Shown: piece by piece, positions 61,301 to 64,000 of the stretch
Position numbering within the stretch: position 1 is the first letter of the stretch
Layout: every line of letters begins with the position of its first letter
NCBI GenBank assembly: GCA_921293015.1
Contig: OV121086.1
Span: 31,495,194 to 31,559,193 of the forward strand
Length of the DNA stretch: 64,000 nt
From: Phorcus lineatus
Lineage: Eukaryota > Mollusca > Gastropoda > Trochida > Trochidae
Direction of reading: 5' to 3'
Notes under the pieces: generated by a model
The model's input: only the letters and a program-made list of their open reading frames with translations
What the model was told of the DNA's origin: nothing
Database searches by the model: none
Translations under genes and position numbers: made by a program

Positions 61301-64000
61301 GCCTACATACATCGTTGAATTAAAGAAACGCAAAGTCGGTAATTTCCCTATTGCAGCAACGGTTAAGACCAAGTAGCAATTTCAAACGCTCATTAAATAA
61401 ATTTTCAAAAGTAAATTCCACATAAAAAGCTATGTAGCAGTTAGATAAAGTTGTCAACTAACCTTTTCAATCGTTGTTACGGGCCGGCGGCGCTTTAATC
61501 CGCCGAAATCGCCGTTTTCTGGGAGCTAACGCAAAGCGCGTCAGAGCTCTCTTCTGTCTATGACGTTACTATGGCACACGTCTGTTACGTCACGACTTGA
61601 CCCTTGAAACAATGAAAGGTCACGGTTCCGACTTTGGTCACCAAAATTTAGCTAGAACGCTAACTAGAGGGGTTAGCGATGTGAAAATGGTATCAAACGA
61701 AAGCTAATTTAACGGCGCATCTTTTCCGATTGCCATGACGGCGGATTTGAGCCGTAGTTTGAACGGGAAGGGGCCCCAAAAAGGGTATAATGTGAACAGA
61801 TGAGTAAACTCCAGAGTACGTGTACTTGCACTTGGATACAGTGTGTGGCGATCAAATTCGGCCGCCACTACTTTGGATATACATCTACACACTTTTAGCA
61901 AATGTTTAGGCCACAAAATTCCCTAAGAATACCTAAAAGAAGCGACCCTAACTACTCGTAATGTCGTGTACAGCACTGAAGGAACTTATTCAATTTATTC
62001 TGCTCAACGTTTAACACATACCCCACATGGCTACATCCCATTAACATACAATTGCAACGTAGGTTAAACGTCGGACATGTCCGAAATACGTATTTGAAGA
62101 CATTACATGAAGCAACTAAGAGTCAGTCGGACAGCCGAAACTAACAGTACAGCTATACCCTTCGGCCAAAAAGCACTCAAAAAGTACTATAACGCACATG
62201 GGTTAACTATGCCCCCAAATAGGTATTTAAAGGACGAAAATATACACAAAATGAACAAAAACATAAGGAATACTGTGTTAGAAGACTTGCAAAACACATG
62301 GCCATGTCAGAAAATGCCTACATACATCGTTGAATTAAAGAAACGCAAAGTCGGTAATTTCCCTATTGCAGCAACGGTTAAGACCAAGTAGCAATTTCAA
62401 ACGCTCATTAAATAAATTTTCAAAAGTAAATTCCACATAAAAAGCTATGTAGCAGTTAGATAAAGTTGTCAACTAACCTTTTCAATCGTTTTTACGGGCC
62501 GGCGGCGCTTTAATCCGCCGAAATCGCCGTTTTCTGGGAGCTAACGCAAAGCGCGTCAGAGCTCTCTTCTGTCTATGACGTTACTATGGCACACGTCTGT
62601 TACGTCACGACTTGACCCTTGAAACAATGAAAGGTCACGGTTCCGACTTTGGTCACCAAAATTTAGCTAGAACGCTAACTAGAGGGGTTAGCGATGTGAA
62701 AATGGTATCAAACGAAAGCTAATTTAACGGCGCATCTTTTCCGATTGCCATGACGGCGGATTTGAGCCGTAGTTTGAACGGGAAGGGGCCCCAAAAAGGG
62801 TATAATGTGAACAGATGAGTAAACTCCAGAGTACGTGTACTTGCACTTGGATACAGTGTGTGGCGATCAAATTCGGCCGCCACTACTTTGGATATACATC
62901 TACACACTTTTAGCAAATGTTTAGGCCACAAAATTCCCTAAGAATACCTAAAAGAAGCGACCCTAACTACTCGTAATGTCGTGTACAGCACTGAAGGAAC
63001 TTATTCAATTTATTCTGCTCAACGTTTAACACATACCCCACATGGCTACATCCCATTAACATACAATTGCAACGTAGGTTAAACGTCGGACATGTCCGAA
63101 ATACGTATTTGAAGACATTACATGAAGCAACTAAGAGTCAGTCGGACAGCCGAAACTAACAGTACAGCTATATACCCTTCGGCCAAAAAGCACTCAAAAA
63201 GTACTATAACGCACATGGGTTAACTATGCCCCCAAATAGGTATTTAAAGGACGAAAATATACACAAAATGAACAAAAACATAAGGAATACTGTGTTAGAA
63301 GACTTGCAAAACACATGGCCATGTCAGAAAATGCCTACATACATCGTTGAATTAAAGAAACGCAAAGTCGGTAATTTCCCTATTGCAGCAACGGTTAAGA
63401 CCAAGTAGCAATTTCAAACGCTCATTAAATAAATTTTCAAAAGTAAATTCCACATAAAAAGCTATGTAGCAGTTAGATAAAGTTGTCAACTAACCTTTTC
63501 AATCGTTTTTACGGGCCGGCGGCGCTTTAATCCGCCGAAATCGCCGTTTTCTGGGAGCTAACGCAAAGCGCGTCAGAGCTCTCTTCTGTCTATGACGTTA
63601 CTATGGCACACGTCTGTTACGTCACGACTTGACCCTTGAAACAATGAAAGGTCACGGTTCCGACTTTGGTCACCAAAATTTAGCTAGAACGCTAACTAGA
63701 GGGGTTAGCGATGTGAAAATGGTATCAAACGAAAGCTAATTTAACGGCGCATCTTTTCCGATTGCCATGACGGCGGATTTGAGCCGTAGTTTGAACGGGA
63801 AGGGGCCCCAAAAAGGGTATAATGTGAACAGATGAGTAAACTCCAGAGTACGTGTACTTGCACTTGGATACAGTGTGTGGCGATCAAATTCGGCCGCCAC
63901 TACTTTGGATATACATCTACACACTTTTAGCAAATGTTTAGGCCACAAAATTCCCTAAGAATACCTAAAAGAAGCGACCCTAACTACTCGTAATGTCGTG

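Larger units (their letters stand above)
33962..64000 (+). repeat. Satellite array 2: 29 complete and 2 partial units of the same 1-kb satellite
   Basis: Same orientation and unit as array 1. Complete units run from 33969 to 63408; 63409-64000 is a partial unit. Most units are 1015 bp. Four are 1017 bp: CCTATAAAAG in the units starting 42089, 47165 and 53256, and CTATATACCC in 62392. Three are 1014 bp, with one A missing in CCGCCGAATCG, starting 46151, 51227 and 57318. Marker sites, by offset from the unit start, are T/G at 100, the A deletion near 130, T/C at 142, CT/AA at 227-228, C/T at 301, C/T at 554 and C/A at 621. None of the array 1 markers (AATT insertion, GGCGTTC, GTATAC, ACTAATTTGG) appears here. 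The right edge lies beyond the window. Confidence 0.98.

Overview
This is eukaryotic, AT-rich, repeat-dominated DNA, most likely from a bivalve mollusc. That assignment is an inference: it rests on dispersed repeats with GGACAGACGG-type tails ending in GGGGGTATAATTA, two non-LTR retrotransposon fragments of types I associate with molluscs, and a CCCAGCAAAC-terminated repeat rich in ACGTT/AACGTT motifs. There is no operon structure and no bacterial or phage gene.

Layout. (1) 1-22640: a head-to-tail satellite of 1015-bp units (1019 bp when a 4-bp AATT insertion is present), with 22 complete and 2 partial copies. (2) 22641-23740: the array stops abruptly at a CCCAGCAAAC terminus, followed by about 95-bp repeats and then a 24-bp degenerate minisatellite. 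(3) 23741-33761: single-copy and dispersed-repeat DNA. Splice-site reading recovers four phase-compatible minus-strand exons (33006-33194, 32299-32408, 27503-27548, 24035-24090) that end in a stop codon and an AATAAA. They form the 3' end of one host gene whose family I do not recognise. Its introns hold an about 180-bp tandem repeat, two LINE ORF2 C-terminal fragments of different types, a CAATAG-rich palindromic patch and other dispersed repeats. (4) 33762-33961: exactly 200 Ns, a scaffold gap. (5) 33962-64000: a second array of the same satellite, with 29 complete and 2 partial units.

Each satellite unit carries a 94-codon plus-strand ORF with an AATAAA about 20 bp after its stop, a 70-codon minus-strand ORF, a TATA-like motif, CRE-like and GGTCA-like motifs, a 14-bp palindrome and two short hairpins. 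In array 1 the 94-codon ORF is frameshifted in 9 of 22 units. In array 2 nearly all variation I found lies outside both ORFs.

The most interesting structure is higher-order organisation. Linked variants in array 2 define a five-unit block (A-B-C-D-E, 5076 bp) present three times, plus a C-D-E mode. Array 1 has a different four-unit block (4068 bp) present twice in tandem. The two arrays share no block variants and so appear to have been homogenised separately. Whether the satellite is structural (for example centromeric or heterochromatic) or a tandem small-gene cluster cannot be decided from sequence alone.
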